A DNA stretch of 60,336 nt from an uncultured Prevotella sp. (GCA_900320905.1 ONTZ01000017.1:1-60336), one strand, 5' to 3'; shown: positions 45,475-53,682, counted from the first letter of the stretch. The notes: generated by a model not told the origin, from the letters alone. A program made the numbers and translations.

Positions 45475-46545
45475 TCACATGATGGTGTCGACCATCATTT
45501 TGAAAAGCGCTTGATAGGCCTTGGCGGCTTTCATGTCGGCAAAGCCGGGGCCGTTGCGGTCGGCGCTGCCTTTCACTTCGATGCACTTGCCGCCCTTGTC
45601 AAAGTAGTAACGCCATTCGAGGGCGGGGCCGTCGTTCTGTTGCTGCTTGCTGAAACAGAAGATGGGTGCGGGCGTCTTCGGTTCGAAGAGGTATTCGCTA
45701 TAGACATCGTGGTCGCCCAGCGTGGTGGTCGACGACATGAAATAGCAACTGTTGTAAGGCGTATCGTCGTCAGCGACAATGTCGAACCAGAACTTCAACA
45801 CATCCTTCTGGGCAGGCATCTCGGGGTCTTCGCAGTCGCGGATGGTGACCTGCACGTTGCGGGGCAGTTCCGACTTGGCATCCTTCTCCACTTTCTGCTT
45901 CGCCTCGGCATAGACACTGCGGATGTGCTGCACCTGCGCAGCCTTGTCGGCCGATGCCTGCGCCACAGGACGCTCACCCTCCACGCCCTTCTGATGCATC
46001 AGCACATCGAAGATGGCGAGGTAGTTCTTGGCCTTCTCGGAGTCAGTCTCGGCACTGCTCCACGCCATGCCGCCCTGCTCAGGCTTCTGTTCGATGCAAC
46101 GCCCGTCATTGTCGTAATAATAGCGTGACTCGATGACGGCGCCGGCATGCGTCTCAACCTTCATATAAGAGAACATCAGACGGTCGTTAAACGGGTCGAA
46201 GAGCATCTCACGGTAACTCGTATGTCCGTCAGCACTCCATTTCTCCACGATGAAATAGCAGTGGGGATCGAAGAGGTCGGTGTCGGTCCGTTGGCGGATG
46301 CGCTTGAAGAAGAAATCCACCTCCCGATTATCGTTGATGATGAAGTCCTCACTCACCTCCGTACCGTCGTTCAGGTCGATATGGATGTCCAACGGCGGGA
46401 ATTCGCCCTTGTCATTGTCTGCCATATCCTTCTTCGCCTGGGCATACGCCTCACGGATGTCCTTGATTCGCTGTGCCTTATTTTGTGCGAAGGCCGTCGT
46501 GCTCATCATGAGCAGGGCGAGAAAAGCCAATACCGTCTTCTTCAT
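45475..46545 (-). CDS. Secreted protein with internal duplication (356 aa)
   Basis: I do not recognise the family. A signal peptide (MKKTVLAFLALLMMSTTAFA) is followed by two homologous halves. Residues about 24-190 begin RIKDIREAYAQAKKDM and end near KNYLAIFDVLM; residues about 203-356 begin VQHIRSVYAEAKQKVEK and end near KAYQALFKMMV. Each half contains a matching RYYYDNDGRCIE or RYYFDKGGKCIE strand. No lipobox is present, so it is probably periplasmic or secreted. It lies 12 bp after the 360-aa lipoprotein gene and shares its promoter. Confidence 0.75.
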   Translation of the reverse strand: MKKTVLAFLALLMMSTTAFAQNKAQRIKDIREAYAQAKKDMADNDKGEFPPLDIHIDLNDGTEVSEDFIINDNREVDFFFKRIRQRTDTDLFDPHCYFIVEKWSADGHTSYREMLFDPFNDRLMFSYMKVETHAGAVIESRYYYDNDGRCIEQKPEQGGMAWSSAETDSEKAKNYLAIFDVLMHQKGVEGERPVAQASADKAAQVQHIRSVYAEAKQKVEKDAKSELPRNVQVTIRDCEDPEMPAQKDVLKFWFDIVADDDTPYNSCYFMSSTTTLGDHDVYSEYLFEPKTPAPIFCFSKQQQNDGPALEWRYYFDKGGKCIEVKGSADRNGPGFADMKAAKAYQALFKMMVDTIM

Positions 46546-46557
46546 CGTGTTCAGTCT

Positions 46558-47640
46558 TTATTCTGCGTAGTCATTCAACTGGCTCTGCTTCACCATCGTC
46601 ATGATGCCATGGTGCTCCTTGCCGCTGGGGAGCAGCATGTGGTAGCCACCCGTCAGGCGACCGTCCTTGGTGAGCAGGAAAGCACAGTTCAGTGAGGGCT
46701 TGAACTTGGACTGCTCCTCGTCGTCATCGAGATAGCCTTTCGGATTCTGCTCGATGACATAGAAGAAGCCTTCATAGGCCGACGCGACGCACTCCCAATC
46801 CTCAACGCCATAGATGCGGCAGTCGGTGACCTGAGGCCAGTCTTCTTCGTCGATGGTGACGCGGAAGGTCAGAGGCAGTTTCGGGTCGGTACTTTTCCAG
46901 AGGCCGACGGCAGCGTCGCGCAGTTCCTCATCGGTATAGGCCGTCTCTTTCTTGAAGGTCGAGCCGTCGTAGGCGAAGACGTGCCATCGGGTGATGGCGT
47001 TATTATCTGTCTCGCCCACCACCATATCGCGTCCCATGTCGGGGAATTTGTACTGGAGGTAGCAGTCCTTCGAGGGCTTGAAGCGGCTGACGGCGTTGTC
47101 CGATTCAGGCGTCAGCATAAAGGTTTTCGGATCGTAGTCGTAGAAGCAGAGCGCCTCTCCTTCTGCCTTGCTGCGGTTGTCGGCCGAGGGGGTGTAGAGC
47201 CAGATGCCGAAGAGCCGGTGACCGTTCGGACGCTTCCAGACAGAGGTGAAAAGGCGGTCGTCGTCGGTATCGCCAGGTTGCACGGTGGCAAAGCCGTTCT
47301 TATAGTCGATCTCCATGCCGCCGCCCGTGTCGGGGTTCAACTGGCGCGTGACTTTGTCAGCCGCCATACCCAACAACAGGTTGGCAGGCTCTGTCGGCCA
47401 AGCCGCATGGAAGGCTTTGAGCAGGGTCATGATGTCGGGCTGCTCGCCGCCGTCAGCCACATGGATGGTCTTATTGGTCCACTGGCTACTGATTTCGGCA
47501 GGTGTGAAAATTTTTCCGTCTGTCGTCTCTTCCGTCTGTACGGAGTCTGTTGCTGCGGCATCACTCTCCGTCTGTCCCTGTTTCTGCTTGCACCCCACTA
47601 TCGCCAGGACGCAAGCCACTACTATCAGATATTTCTTCAT
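46558..47640 (-). CDS. Hypothetical lipoprotein related to the 400-aa protein at 55.3 kb
   Basis: The 360-residue lipoprotein has lipobox LAIVGC (Cys 17) and an acidic linker. A region IDYKNGFATVQPGDTDDDRL, WKRPNGHRLFGIWLY, CFYDYDPKTFMLTPES parallels VDAKNGFVSVGDGGTD, WNRPNGHKLLAVLLG, CTYDYDPQKKALIPEP in the protein at 55289-56491. The two are therefore distant paralogues in separate operons. Function is unknown. It ends LNDYAE, like the LSDYAE end of the lipoprotein at 52739. It is the first gene after a very good promoter (47669-47700). Confidence 0.75.
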   Translation of the reverse strand: MKKYLIVVACVLAIVGCKQKQGQTESDAAATDSVQTEETTDGKIFTPAEISSQWTNKTIHVADGGEQPDIMTLLKAFHAAWPTEPANLLLGMAADKVTRQLNPDTGGGMEIDYKNGFATVQPGDTDDDRLFTSVWKRPNGHRLFGIWLYTPSADNRSKAEGEALCFYDYDPKTFMLTPESDNAVSRFKPSKDCYLQYKFPDMGRDMVVGETDNNAITRWHVFAYDGSTFKKETAYTDEELRDAAVGLWKSTDPKLPLTFRVTIDEEDWPQVTDCRIYGVEDWECVASAYEGFFYVIEQNPKGYLDDDEEQSKFKPSLNCAFLLTKDGRLTGGYHMLLPSGKEHHGIMTMVKQSQLNDYAE

Positions 47641-47668
47641 GTCAGTTCTGGTTATTCTTCTTCGAGTG

Positions 47669-47700
47669 CAAAGTTACATCTTTTTTCTGAGACATCCAAA
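47669..47700 (-). promoter_or_regulatory. Promoter TTTG-N20-TAACTTTG for the two secreted genes
   Basis: On the minus strand TTTG (47697-47700) precedes TAACTTTG (47669-47676) by exactly 20 bp, and the ATG at 47640 follows about 28 bp later. Confidence 0.65.
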
Positions 47701-47748
47701 TAAAATCCACAAAACCGTTTTTCAGGTACAATTCTTGTCCCTTCATTC

Positions 47749-48010
47749 CTAAAAATATGCAACATCTTGATTCTCTGACCACTGTTCGCACTGCTTAAGA
47801 ACTATGTTCATAGCACCTTCTGCTTCCTCTGGTGGGTATTTATATTTTGGCAATATGGTGATAAATCTATTTGCAATAAGGTATTTAAGGAGAGAAATAA
47901 GTTCTGAAATATAACTGATGGCTTTCGCATCTTCCCATTCATGAATGTTCCTTTTCGCCATATTTCACTATGGCTTTTATGATTTCTTTTTCAGTCTTCT
48001 TGAATGTCAT
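47749..48010 (-). pseudogene. Remnant of an ORF coupled to rhuM
   Basis: An ATGA overlap with the rhuM stop starts a frame encoding MTFKKTEKEIIKAIVKYGEK before stopping at 47939. A second frame (47749-47961) continues with HEWEDAKAISYISELISLLK and ends VAYF. Together these look like the two ends of one longer uncharacterised protein whose middle is lost with a frameshift. The 70-codon second part alone could still be translated. Assignment as remnant is from reading the two pieces; I cannot name the family. Confidence 0.5.
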
Positions 48011-49020
48011 GCACCTTCCTCCTTTTCTTCGTCGTCACCTTTCTGCAGATTCTTGAGGCGTTTGACGACCTTGTCGAAATCACTCTCTAATAGTCGCATC
48101 TCACGCTCACGGTAGATTTCAAACTCTCGCTCCGCCTTCTCAATGGCTTCCTGATGCGAAACAGTGCCAGCACCTTCGAGGATATTCCTGCGTAAACGTA
48201 ATATCTGGTCGTCAAGGGCTGCTATCCAGTCTGCCATTGTCATAGGGTTCTGCTCTAAAGCCTGAAACTCTGCATAGTCGAGGAACTGCGAGGTGAGCAA
48301 GTTCAGCCGTTGAAGTTCTAACTCTGTCAGGTAGTTCTTGGCTATCTTCACATCATCGCGTGTCACATAGTTGCCTTTGAAGTTCGTCATTCCCACAAAA
48401 GGCTTCTCATTATCCACGCGCTCATAAATCAGTTCTGCTGCTGTATGCTCGTGAACGGCATAGTGCATCTTATTCTGTACGGTGGCAAAGAAGAGTTTGG
48501 TCATCTTGGCACGAGGGTCGTAGTCGGTCGATGTGGCATAGATGTCCGTCACCTGTTGATAGAAGTTGCGCTCACTGCTACGGATGTCGCGAATGCGTTG
48601 CAGTAATTCCTTGAAGTATCGGTTTCCGCCTTGCTTCAGTCGCTCGTCATCCATCGTGAAGCCCTTTTGGATATATTCATGTAGGCGCTGTGTGGCCCAG
48701 CGACGGAAGCGAACAGCAATCGGCGACTGCACACGATAGCCGAGAGCAATAATCATGTCGAGATTGTAGTGGTCAATCTCTCTCTGCACCTGACGCTTGC
48801 CCTCTTGACGAACTAACAAGTATTTCTTGTGAGTTGCCTCTTCGTCCAATTCTCCATCAGCATAAATACCTTTCTGGTGAAGGCTGATGTTCTGCTGCGT
48901 GGTATTATATATATCAGCTAACTGCGCTTGTGTCAGCCATACATCTTCATCGGCAAAGCGCACATTCACGTTCACCTTGCCTTCTTCATCCTTATATAGT
49001 ATGATTTTGTTCTCTTCCAT
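48007..49020 (-). CDS. rhuM: RhuM family protein (virulence RhuM-like)
   Basis: The 337-residue protein has the RhuM-family layout. It begins MEENKIILYKDEEGKVNVNV, then has a winged-helix-like region (DVWLTQAQLADIYNTTQQNI), REIDHYNLDMIIALGYRVQS and RFRRWATQRLHEYIQKGF, and ends in a charged coiled coil. RhuM genes commonly lie inside type I restriction-modification loci, between hsdM and hsdS, and their function is unknown. Here it follows a miniature hsdM by 4 bp and is itself intact. No hsdS or hsdR is in the window. Confidence 0.88.
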   Translation of the reverse strand: MEENKIILYKDEEGKVNVNVRFADEDVWLTQAQLADIYNTTQQNISLHQKGIYADGELDEEATHKKYLLVRQEGKRQVQREIDHYNLDMIIALGYRVQSPIAVRFRRWATQRLHEYIQKGFTMDDERLKQGGNRYFKELLQRIRDIRSSERNFYQQVTDIYATSTDYDPRAKMTKLFFATVQNKMHYAVHEHTAAELIYERVDNEKPFVGMTNFKGNYVTRDDVKIAKNYLTELELQRLNLLTSQFLDYAEFQALEQNPMTMADWIAALDDQILRLRRNILEGAGTVSHQEAIEKAEREFEIYREREMRLLESDFDKVVKRLKNLQKGDDEEKEEGA

Positions 49021-49024
49021 AACC

Positions 49025-49366
49025 TTACTTCACGTTGAATCCGATCCCAGCGAGTTTCTCTCGGATGCCAGCCTCCAAACGATGACTCTCTGCAAAGAGA
49101 TCGCCGAGTTCTGAGGTCAGGCGGGCCATCTTCTCCTCGAAGGGCTCTGCTGTATATTCGTCGCGATCTTCCTCGAAGCCGTCGCCTTCCTCAACAAGTT
49201 CTTGGTAACGCTTCTCGAAACAATCACTGATATATTTAAGGAAGACAAGACCCAGCACCACATTCTGATACTCAGATGCAGTGAGATTGCCACGAAGTTT
49301 GTTCGCGCTGTCCCATATACGGTCTTCAATAGACTTCTCCTTAACTACTTTCGCTTTCTTTGCCAT
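49025..49366 (-). CDS. Miniature HsdM: N- and C-terminal ends of a type I methyltransferase fused in frame
   Basis: Starting at 49366 the protein is 113 residues. Its first 75 or so (IEDRIWDSANKLRGNLTASE, YQNVVLGLVFLKYISDCFEK, DGFEEDRDEYTAE) are the typical N-terminus of HsdM. The last 38 or so (PFEEKMARLTSELGDLFAES and on to LAGIGFNVK) resemble the HsdM C-terminal helix pair. The roughly 400 residues between, with the SAM-binding and NPPF catalytic motifs, are absent, and the join near 49137 keeps the frame. It cannot methylate DNA. It may be a relic, or an assembly artefact, or a retained dimerisation/regulatory fragment. A full promoter (49392-49423) precedes it. Confidence 0.78.
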   Translation of the reverse strand: MAKKAKVVKEKSIEDRIWDSANKLRGNLTASEYQNVVLGLVFLKYISDCFEKRYQELVEEGDGFEEDRDEYTAEPFEEKMARLTSELGDLFAESHRLEAGIREKLAGIGFNVK

Positions 49367-49391
49367 ATTATTGTTTTTAGTTTCTAGTTTG

Positions 49392-49423
49392 CAAAGGTAG
49401 CGAATTATTTTTATATTTCCAAA
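49392..49423 (-). promoter_or_regulatory. Promoter TTTG-N20-TACCTTTG for the mini-hsdM/rhuM unit
   Basis: On the minus strand TTTG (49420-49423) precedes TACCTTTG (49392-49399) by 20 bp, 26 bp before the start codon. It is intact although the methyltransferase gene is gutted. Confidence 0.65.
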
Positions 49424-49476
49424 AATTATCACAATTAATTACACATAAGGCATTTGCGAACAAAGTCGTTTTTTTA

Positions 49477-49861
49477 TGCCTGAGATTTGGGGTAAGCCAT
49501 CCCCAGGGGGGTAAAACCTTGCCCTAAATCCGGTTCATACTTATGCACAGGGGGCAGAAACGTGCCTCAGATTCAGGGCAGACTTTCCCGGGGCCGGAAA
49601 ACCTTGCCTCAGATTCAGGGCATATTTATGCACGGGGGGTAGAGACATGCCCCAGATTCAGGGCAGACTTTTGCACGGGGGGTAGAAACGTGCCCCAGAT
49701 TCAGGGCAGACTTTCCCGGGGTCGGAAAACCTTGCCTCAGATTCAGGGCATATTTATGCACGGGGGGTAGAAACATGCCCCAGATCCGGGGCAGACTTTT
49801 GCACAGGGTGCATAGACGTGCCCCAGATTCGGGGCTGATTTTCCCCCGGTGGGGGATGACA
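49477..49861. repeat. Nine-unit tandem array, 42-43 bp period
   Basis: TGCC-anchored units begin at 49477, 49520, 49563, 49605, 49648, 49691, 49733, 49776 and 49819. Most start with a hairpin-forming core TGCCCCAGATTCAGGGCA (5-6 bp arms, 8-nt or shorter loop) followed by a linker. Linkers fall into three types, one with TTTCCCGGGGCCGGAAA, one with TATTTATGCACGGGGGG and one with GACTTTTGCACGGGGGG. Types recur in order, giving a higher-order period of 128 bp (49563 to 49691, 49605 to 49733, 49648 to 49776). It is intergenic, between the mini-hsdM promoter and a divergent lipoprotein gene. No coding sense is apparent. Confidence 0.85.
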
Positions 49862-49871
49862 TATACTCACT

Positions 49872-49879
49872 CAAACTTA
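49872..49879 (-). promoter_or_regulatory. Weak -7 box facing into the 43-bp array
   Basis: TAAGTTTG on the minus strand lies 11 bp from the array edge. The -33 position has TTTC (49900-49903) at a 20-bp spacing. A transcript from here would run through all nine units. Confidence 0.3.
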
Positions 49880-49979
49880 CTTACACATTGTGAGCGTATG
49901 AAACAGGTACACCTGTCCGTTCTTTAATGAAGAAAAGTTAAATATACGGGGTGAATCGAAAAACAAAAAAATAATAATG

Positions 49980-49987
49980 TATATTTG
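49980..49987 (+). promoter_or_regulatory. -7 box TATATTTG for the 314-aa lipoprotein gene
   Basis: TATATTTGC fits the consensus and lies 37 bp before the ATG at 50025. No good -33 box is seen. Confidence 0.4.
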
Positions 49988-50024
49988 CATAAAAATAGAT
50001 GAACAAACTATAAGCATAATTGTT

Positions 50025-50969
50025 ATGAGAAAAAGCATTTTTCTGATTGCCGCGGTGATGATGCTTATGGCATGCGGAGGCAAGAAGGCACAGAGTGAAA
50101 GCGTTAACGCAGACTCCGTCAGCATCACCAGTGAGCGCCAGCAGTACCGTTTCGAACATCAGTTCATCAAGGCTGAGAACGAAGAGTATGACAGTATCGT
50201 CGTGAAGGGATATAAAGACGGTAAGGTAGCCTTTGAATGTCGCCATCAGTTAATTGATTATGTGAGTGCTGAGAATGCAGCGGATATGGAATGGATAAAC
50301 GATACTGTGGACATCAACTTCGATGGCATTCCCGACCTGCAGGTTTACCTTGGGGTCTATACTAGAGGACAGGTAGCAGAACTGTATGCTGGATATGTCT
50401 GGACTCCACAGCAGAAGTTTGAGGAGGTGGAAGAGTGGAAAGACTTGTTCAATCCCGAGGTACACCCTGAAGACAAAACCGTTACAGCGAACTATCGCAG
50501 CGATGCAAACGAGAGGACGTACGATACCTACAAGTGGACTGATGACAACAAACTTAAACTTATCAACACCCGTAAAGGACCCTTTTTTGGTGATGATCCT
50601 GAGGAACAGGAGATGGTTGCCGTCAGGGCTTTCGTGGAGAAATTCTATAAAGAATGGAGTGAGGAGGACATTCTTGACTATGGCTATGTCAAACAACACA
50701 TTACCCCAAATCTCCTGAAGTATCTGGCCGATGCGTACGACTACGACTGTGAGGGTGAGTGCCTGGCTACATGGAAGTTCTTCTATGAGGGCGGCGGCGA
50801 TGCCAGTGGGTTGAAGTCACGCCAGATAACGGTTCTCGATGGGAGCCACGTCCTTGTTGAAAACAACTATGACAACTATGAGTACGACATTCTCCTCAAA
50901 GTGATTAAGGATGGTGACACCTTCAAAATCGATAGCCTGGAGCAAGAAAGATCAGAGTATATCAATTAA
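50025..50969 (+). CDS. Hypothetical lipoprotein with DUF3828-like C-terminus
   Basis: From the ATG at 50025 the protein is 314 residues, with a lipoprotein signal MRKSIFLIAAVMMLMACGG (Cys 17). I preferred this start because the 16 codons upstream would precede the signal peptide. Residues about 80-190 include DTVDINFDGIPDLQVYLG, a calcium-site-like Asp-rich stretch also seen in exported beta proteins, and FNPEVHPEDKTVTANYRS. The C-terminal part (VRAFVEKFYKEWSEEDILDY and on to DGDTFKIDSLEQE) resembles DUF3828-type domains. Role unknown. It is convergent with the AAA+ operon. Confidence 0.7.
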   Translation: MRKSIFLIAAVMMLMACGGKKAQSESVNADSVSITSERQQYRFEHQFIKAENEEYDSIVVKGYKDGKVAFECRHQLIDYVSAENAADMEWINDTVDINFDGIPDLQVYLGVYTRGQVAELYAGYVWTPQQKFEEVEEWKDLFNPEVHPEDKTVTANYRSDANERTYDTYKWTDDNKLKLINTRKGPFFGDDPEEQEMVAVRAFVEKFYKEWSEEDILDYGYVKQHITPNLLKYLADAYDYDCEGECLATWKFFYEGGGDASGLKSRQITVLDGSHVLVENNYDNYEYDILLKVIKDGDTFKIDSLEQERSEYIN

Positions 50970-51040
50970 GCGATAACAAGATGACAATCACTGGGGACGG
51001 CTGCGCCGCCGTGACGCAGCTCGATCTGACGGGGACAGAT

Positions 51041-51182
51041 TCATTCAGATGCTTTCTTCGACTCATTCAGATAATCCCTTTCAGTCATTCAGATAATCCC
51101 TATGGGGGTAAAGGGATTATCTCTTTCACTCGAAAGCCCTATCCGAACAACCCAAAGAGACTATCTGAACAACCTAAAGGTT
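51041..51182. repeat. 22-bp repeats and hairpin between convergent genes
   Basis: TCATTCAGAT recurs at 51041, 51063 and 51085 (22-bp period). AGATAATCCCT (51091-51101) pairs with AGGGATTATCT (51112-51122) as a perfect 11-bp stem. CTATCCGAACAACCC and CTATCTGAACAACCT at 51139 and 51161 are a second 22-bp repeat. The stem probably ends both the lipoprotein gene and the AAA+ operon transcripts. Confidence 0.65.
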
Positions 51183-51204
51183 ACCCCTTGTGTTTTGAAA
51201 CATG

Positions 51205-52728
51205 TCAATTCTCTTCGTCACCGTTGATATTCTTAAACCAGGCGTTGATCTTCTCACCCTCAGGCACCTTGTCGAGGTAGGCCTTACCCTGTTCCTTGGA
51301 GATTGTCTTGCCATTAAGGGTACACTCATCGATTTCACCATAGACTTCAAGGACGAAGAGTTTCCAGAGTTGCTTGCCGTTCTGGAAGGCATAGATAATA
51401 TGCTGGTAGGCGGGGCCACCGGCAGGGCCGCTGAACTTGAGGTAAGAGTTGCCGTCCTTCTGGCAAGACGTAGGCATCTGGTGGGCGTTCTCCACATCAA
51501 TGAGACGAATCTTGCCGTCCTTGCGGAGGAAGATGGCACCGTTCTTATCTACACTGTCACGTAGCCAGATCCACTCGTTGTCGTAGTCGATATAGCAGTG
51601 AGCCCACTTGGTGAGTTCGTTATACTTGTGCGCGTGAGGATCATCGTCGAGATAAAGTTTTTTCATCTCTTCGAAGTCCTTCTTCCAGACGGGGATTTCC
51701 TCATCGACCAACGCATGGAACATCTCGTATTCGTGCTCAAAGAGTTTACCGTCGCGCAGGTAGATCATACCGACACAGAAACTCTCGGGGGCACCGTGGG
51801 TGTAGCAGAGTTCTAGTCCCTTCGGTCCTTCGAAAGCAGCGACGATATCGTTGGAGATGTAGCCATCGGCATCGGCATTCCACACGCAACCATATTCCTC
51901 GTCGTAGTAGCCAAGCGCCTCATACTTATAGACCTTGCCGCTGTCAATCAGAACCTCTAGGGCGAGGGCGTATTTGCGGTCTTTGTTGTAGGGATCCTTG
52001 GGACCGTTCTTATACTCGCCTTCAAACTCTATGGTGCCATGCACATAACGGCCACCGATTGTCTGGAGTTTTCGAGAATTTGCGGCCTTCATGCCGTACT
52101 CCTTCTCCAACTGTCTGACGATGTCGGCAGACAGACTGGGATAGCCTTCTTCTTCATCGAGGAACTTGACTTCGAGACGCTTGCGGGAGTTCAGGTAACT
52201 GTCGGTGACGATGACGCGCCCCCATGAATCGACGACAAATCCTTCCCCTTCTGTCTTTGGCTTGTCCTTGGCATTGGCAAAGTCGAAACGGGCACAGAGC
52301 GAGGGGATCTCCTTGCGGTGGATCTCGCCTACAGAAGGTGTCTTGCCGTCAGGATCTTTCAGCACCTCATCGACGAACTTGATCTTGATGATCTTGTCGC
52401 CATCGAGCAGGTTGGTGTACTGGGCGGCGTTGCGACGGAACATCTCCTGCAACTCCCAACTCTTATGCCAGGACTCGAAATACTCGGCATAGTCGTCGTC
52501 CTTCTTCGGCTCCTCGATATTCATCCAGTAGAGCATCTGCATGTACTGCCCATCATTGCCGATAAGGAACATGGGCAACGGGGTGGTGTCGTTCTCCTCG
52601 ATGATACTGTCGATGACGGCGGCTACCGCCATCGAGTCATTACTGTCGGCAGGTGCCGTCTGCCCCTGATTCTTACAACTGATCATCACTGCCATCGCGC
52701 AGATGGCCCATAACATAAGTTTTTTCAT
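51205..52728 (-). CDS. Hypothetical lipoprotein, last gene of the AAA+ operon
   Basis: I chose the start at 52728, which gives a lipoprotein signal MKKLMLWAICAMAVMISC (507 aa); 16 further codons upstream are open but run into the previous gene. The acidic protein shows DDDYAEYFESWHKSWELQEM, a GRVIVTDSYLNSRKRLEVKF strand pair, GYYDEEYGCVWNADADGYIS and a C-terminal FSGPAGGPAYQHIIYAF region. I do not recognise a family. It is probably attached to a membrane by the lipid on Cys 18. It lies 10 bp after the 312-aa lipoprotein gene. Confidence 0.72.
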   Translation of the reverse strand: MKKLMLWAICAMAVMISCKNQGQTAPADSNDSMAVAAVIDSIIEENDTTPLPMFLIGNDGQYMQMLYWMNIEEPKKDDDYAEYFESWHKSWELQEMFRRNAAQYTNLLDGDKIIKIKFVDEVLKDPDGKTPSVGEIHRKEIPSLCARFDFANAKDKPKTEGEGFVVDSWGRVIVTDSYLNSRKRLEVKFLDEEEGYPSLSADIVRQLEKEYGMKAANSRKLQTIGGRYVHGTIEFEGEYKNGPKDPYNKDRKYALALEVLIDSGKVYKYEALGYYDEEYGCVWNADADGYISNDIVAAFEGPKGLELCYTHGAPESFCVGMIYLRDGKLFEHEYEMFHALVDEEIPVWKKDFEEMKKLYLDDDPHAHKYNELTKWAHCYIDYDNEWIWLRDSVDKNGAIFLRKDGKIRLIDVENAHQMPTSCQKDGNSYLKFSGPAGGPAYQHIIYAFQNGKQLWKLFVLEVYGEIDECTLNGKTISKEQGKAYLDKVPEGEKINAWFKNINGDEEN

Positions 52729-52738
52729 ATCGTTGGTT

Positions 52739-53677
52739 TTATTCTGCATAGTCTGAAAGTGTCTTCTGTGCGCCATCGCGATACATGAAATAATCCTTGC
52801 GCAACCTGATAGGACCCTCGTAGCCCTTGCTGGCCAGACGGTGGCTCAGGGTACAACTGCCTACAAGATCACCACGCTCGTCAAGTTGGAGATGAAGGTA
52901 TATCTGATTCTCCGGCGATAATTCATCACCATCACTCTCTGCCACATACAGGAGATCGCCATTGAAGGTGACCTGTGTATGGTCAAAGCCATACATACGA
53001 TAGACATCACACTGTGTGGCTTTCAAACCCTTATCGGTCATTTCAAGGTCAAGCAGCAGTTCCGGACAGTTCTCTCCTACCCAACCCCAACTGCCGACCA
53101 ACGACCTGGCCTTCTCACGAACCATCAGTCCTTCCTTGATGGTCTCACGGAAATATGGCTGGTTATCGCCATTGAAATCATCAATATACCAGTCACCCCT
53201 TTCAAAGAGGAGCGTGAGTTCAACATCATGCTCATTGGAGAAGTTATAGACTTTCAACTCCACCACGGCTGTACTGTCGGTAATGTCACGCACCTTCTCG
53301 ACCTTGTGGCTGAAGTCTCGGCTGATATCCTGGCCGCAGACCCAGTAGTCGGCATCAAACAGGATGTCACCCGTTTGCTCGCTGACCTCCAAAGCCTGTG
53401 CCAGCAGGGCATTGTAGCGGGAGGAACAATAGAGACTGTCGGGATTGGGAAGAAGGACGAAATCGTCATATCCATTCTCATCTGTCGTCCAACTGACGAG
53501 GCTGTTGTAGATGCTATCGATGCGCTGACGGATATATGCCTCGGAATGTCTGTCAACGCCAGTACCTGCAAGGGTATCGACAACCTGCGAATCCGTTTGT
53601 ACACCCGCCTTGTCTGTCTTATGACTACAGGCTGTCAGAGTCAGTATGACTACTATAAACAATGGAATTTTCCTCAT
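52739..53677 (-). CDS. Hypothetical lipoprotein with DUF3828-like domain
   Basis: The 312-residue protein has a lipoprotein signal (MRKIPLFIVVILTLTAC, Cys 17). The middle part (YNALLAQALEVSEQTGDILF, then VELKVYNFSNEHDVELTLLF and ERGDWYIDDF) follows the pattern of DUF3828/lumazine-like small exported domains. The C-terminal half is a separate beta region (GSWGWVGENCPELLLDLEMT) ending LSDYAE. Function unknown. It lies 5 bp after the second YARHG gene and 10 bp before the last lipoprotein gene. Confidence 0.72.
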   Translation of the reverse strand: MRKIPLFIVVILTLTACSHKTDKAGVQTDSQVVDTLAGTGVDRHSEAYIRQRIDSIYNSLVSWTTDENGYDDFVLLPNPDSLYCSSRYNALLAQALEVSEQTGDILFDADYWVCGQDISRDFSHKVEKVRDITDSTAVVELKVYNFSNEHDVELTLLFERGDWYIDDFNGDNQPYFRETIKEGLMVREKARSLVGSWGWVGENCPELLLDLEMTDKGLKATQCDVYRMYGFDHTQVTFNGDLLYVAESDGDELSPENQIYLHLQLDERGDLVGSCTLSHRLASKGYEGPIRLRKDYFMYRDGAQKTLSDYAE

Positions 53678-53682
53678 ATCTG

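Noticed and set aside
49543-49770. 75-codon ORF across the 43-bp array
   Set aside because: It is only the tandem repeat read in one frame, with no start context or protein-like composition.
49477-49861. CRISPR array
   Set aside because: Units repeat over their whole length, the linkers recur in three types rather than being unique spacers, and no cas gene is in the window.
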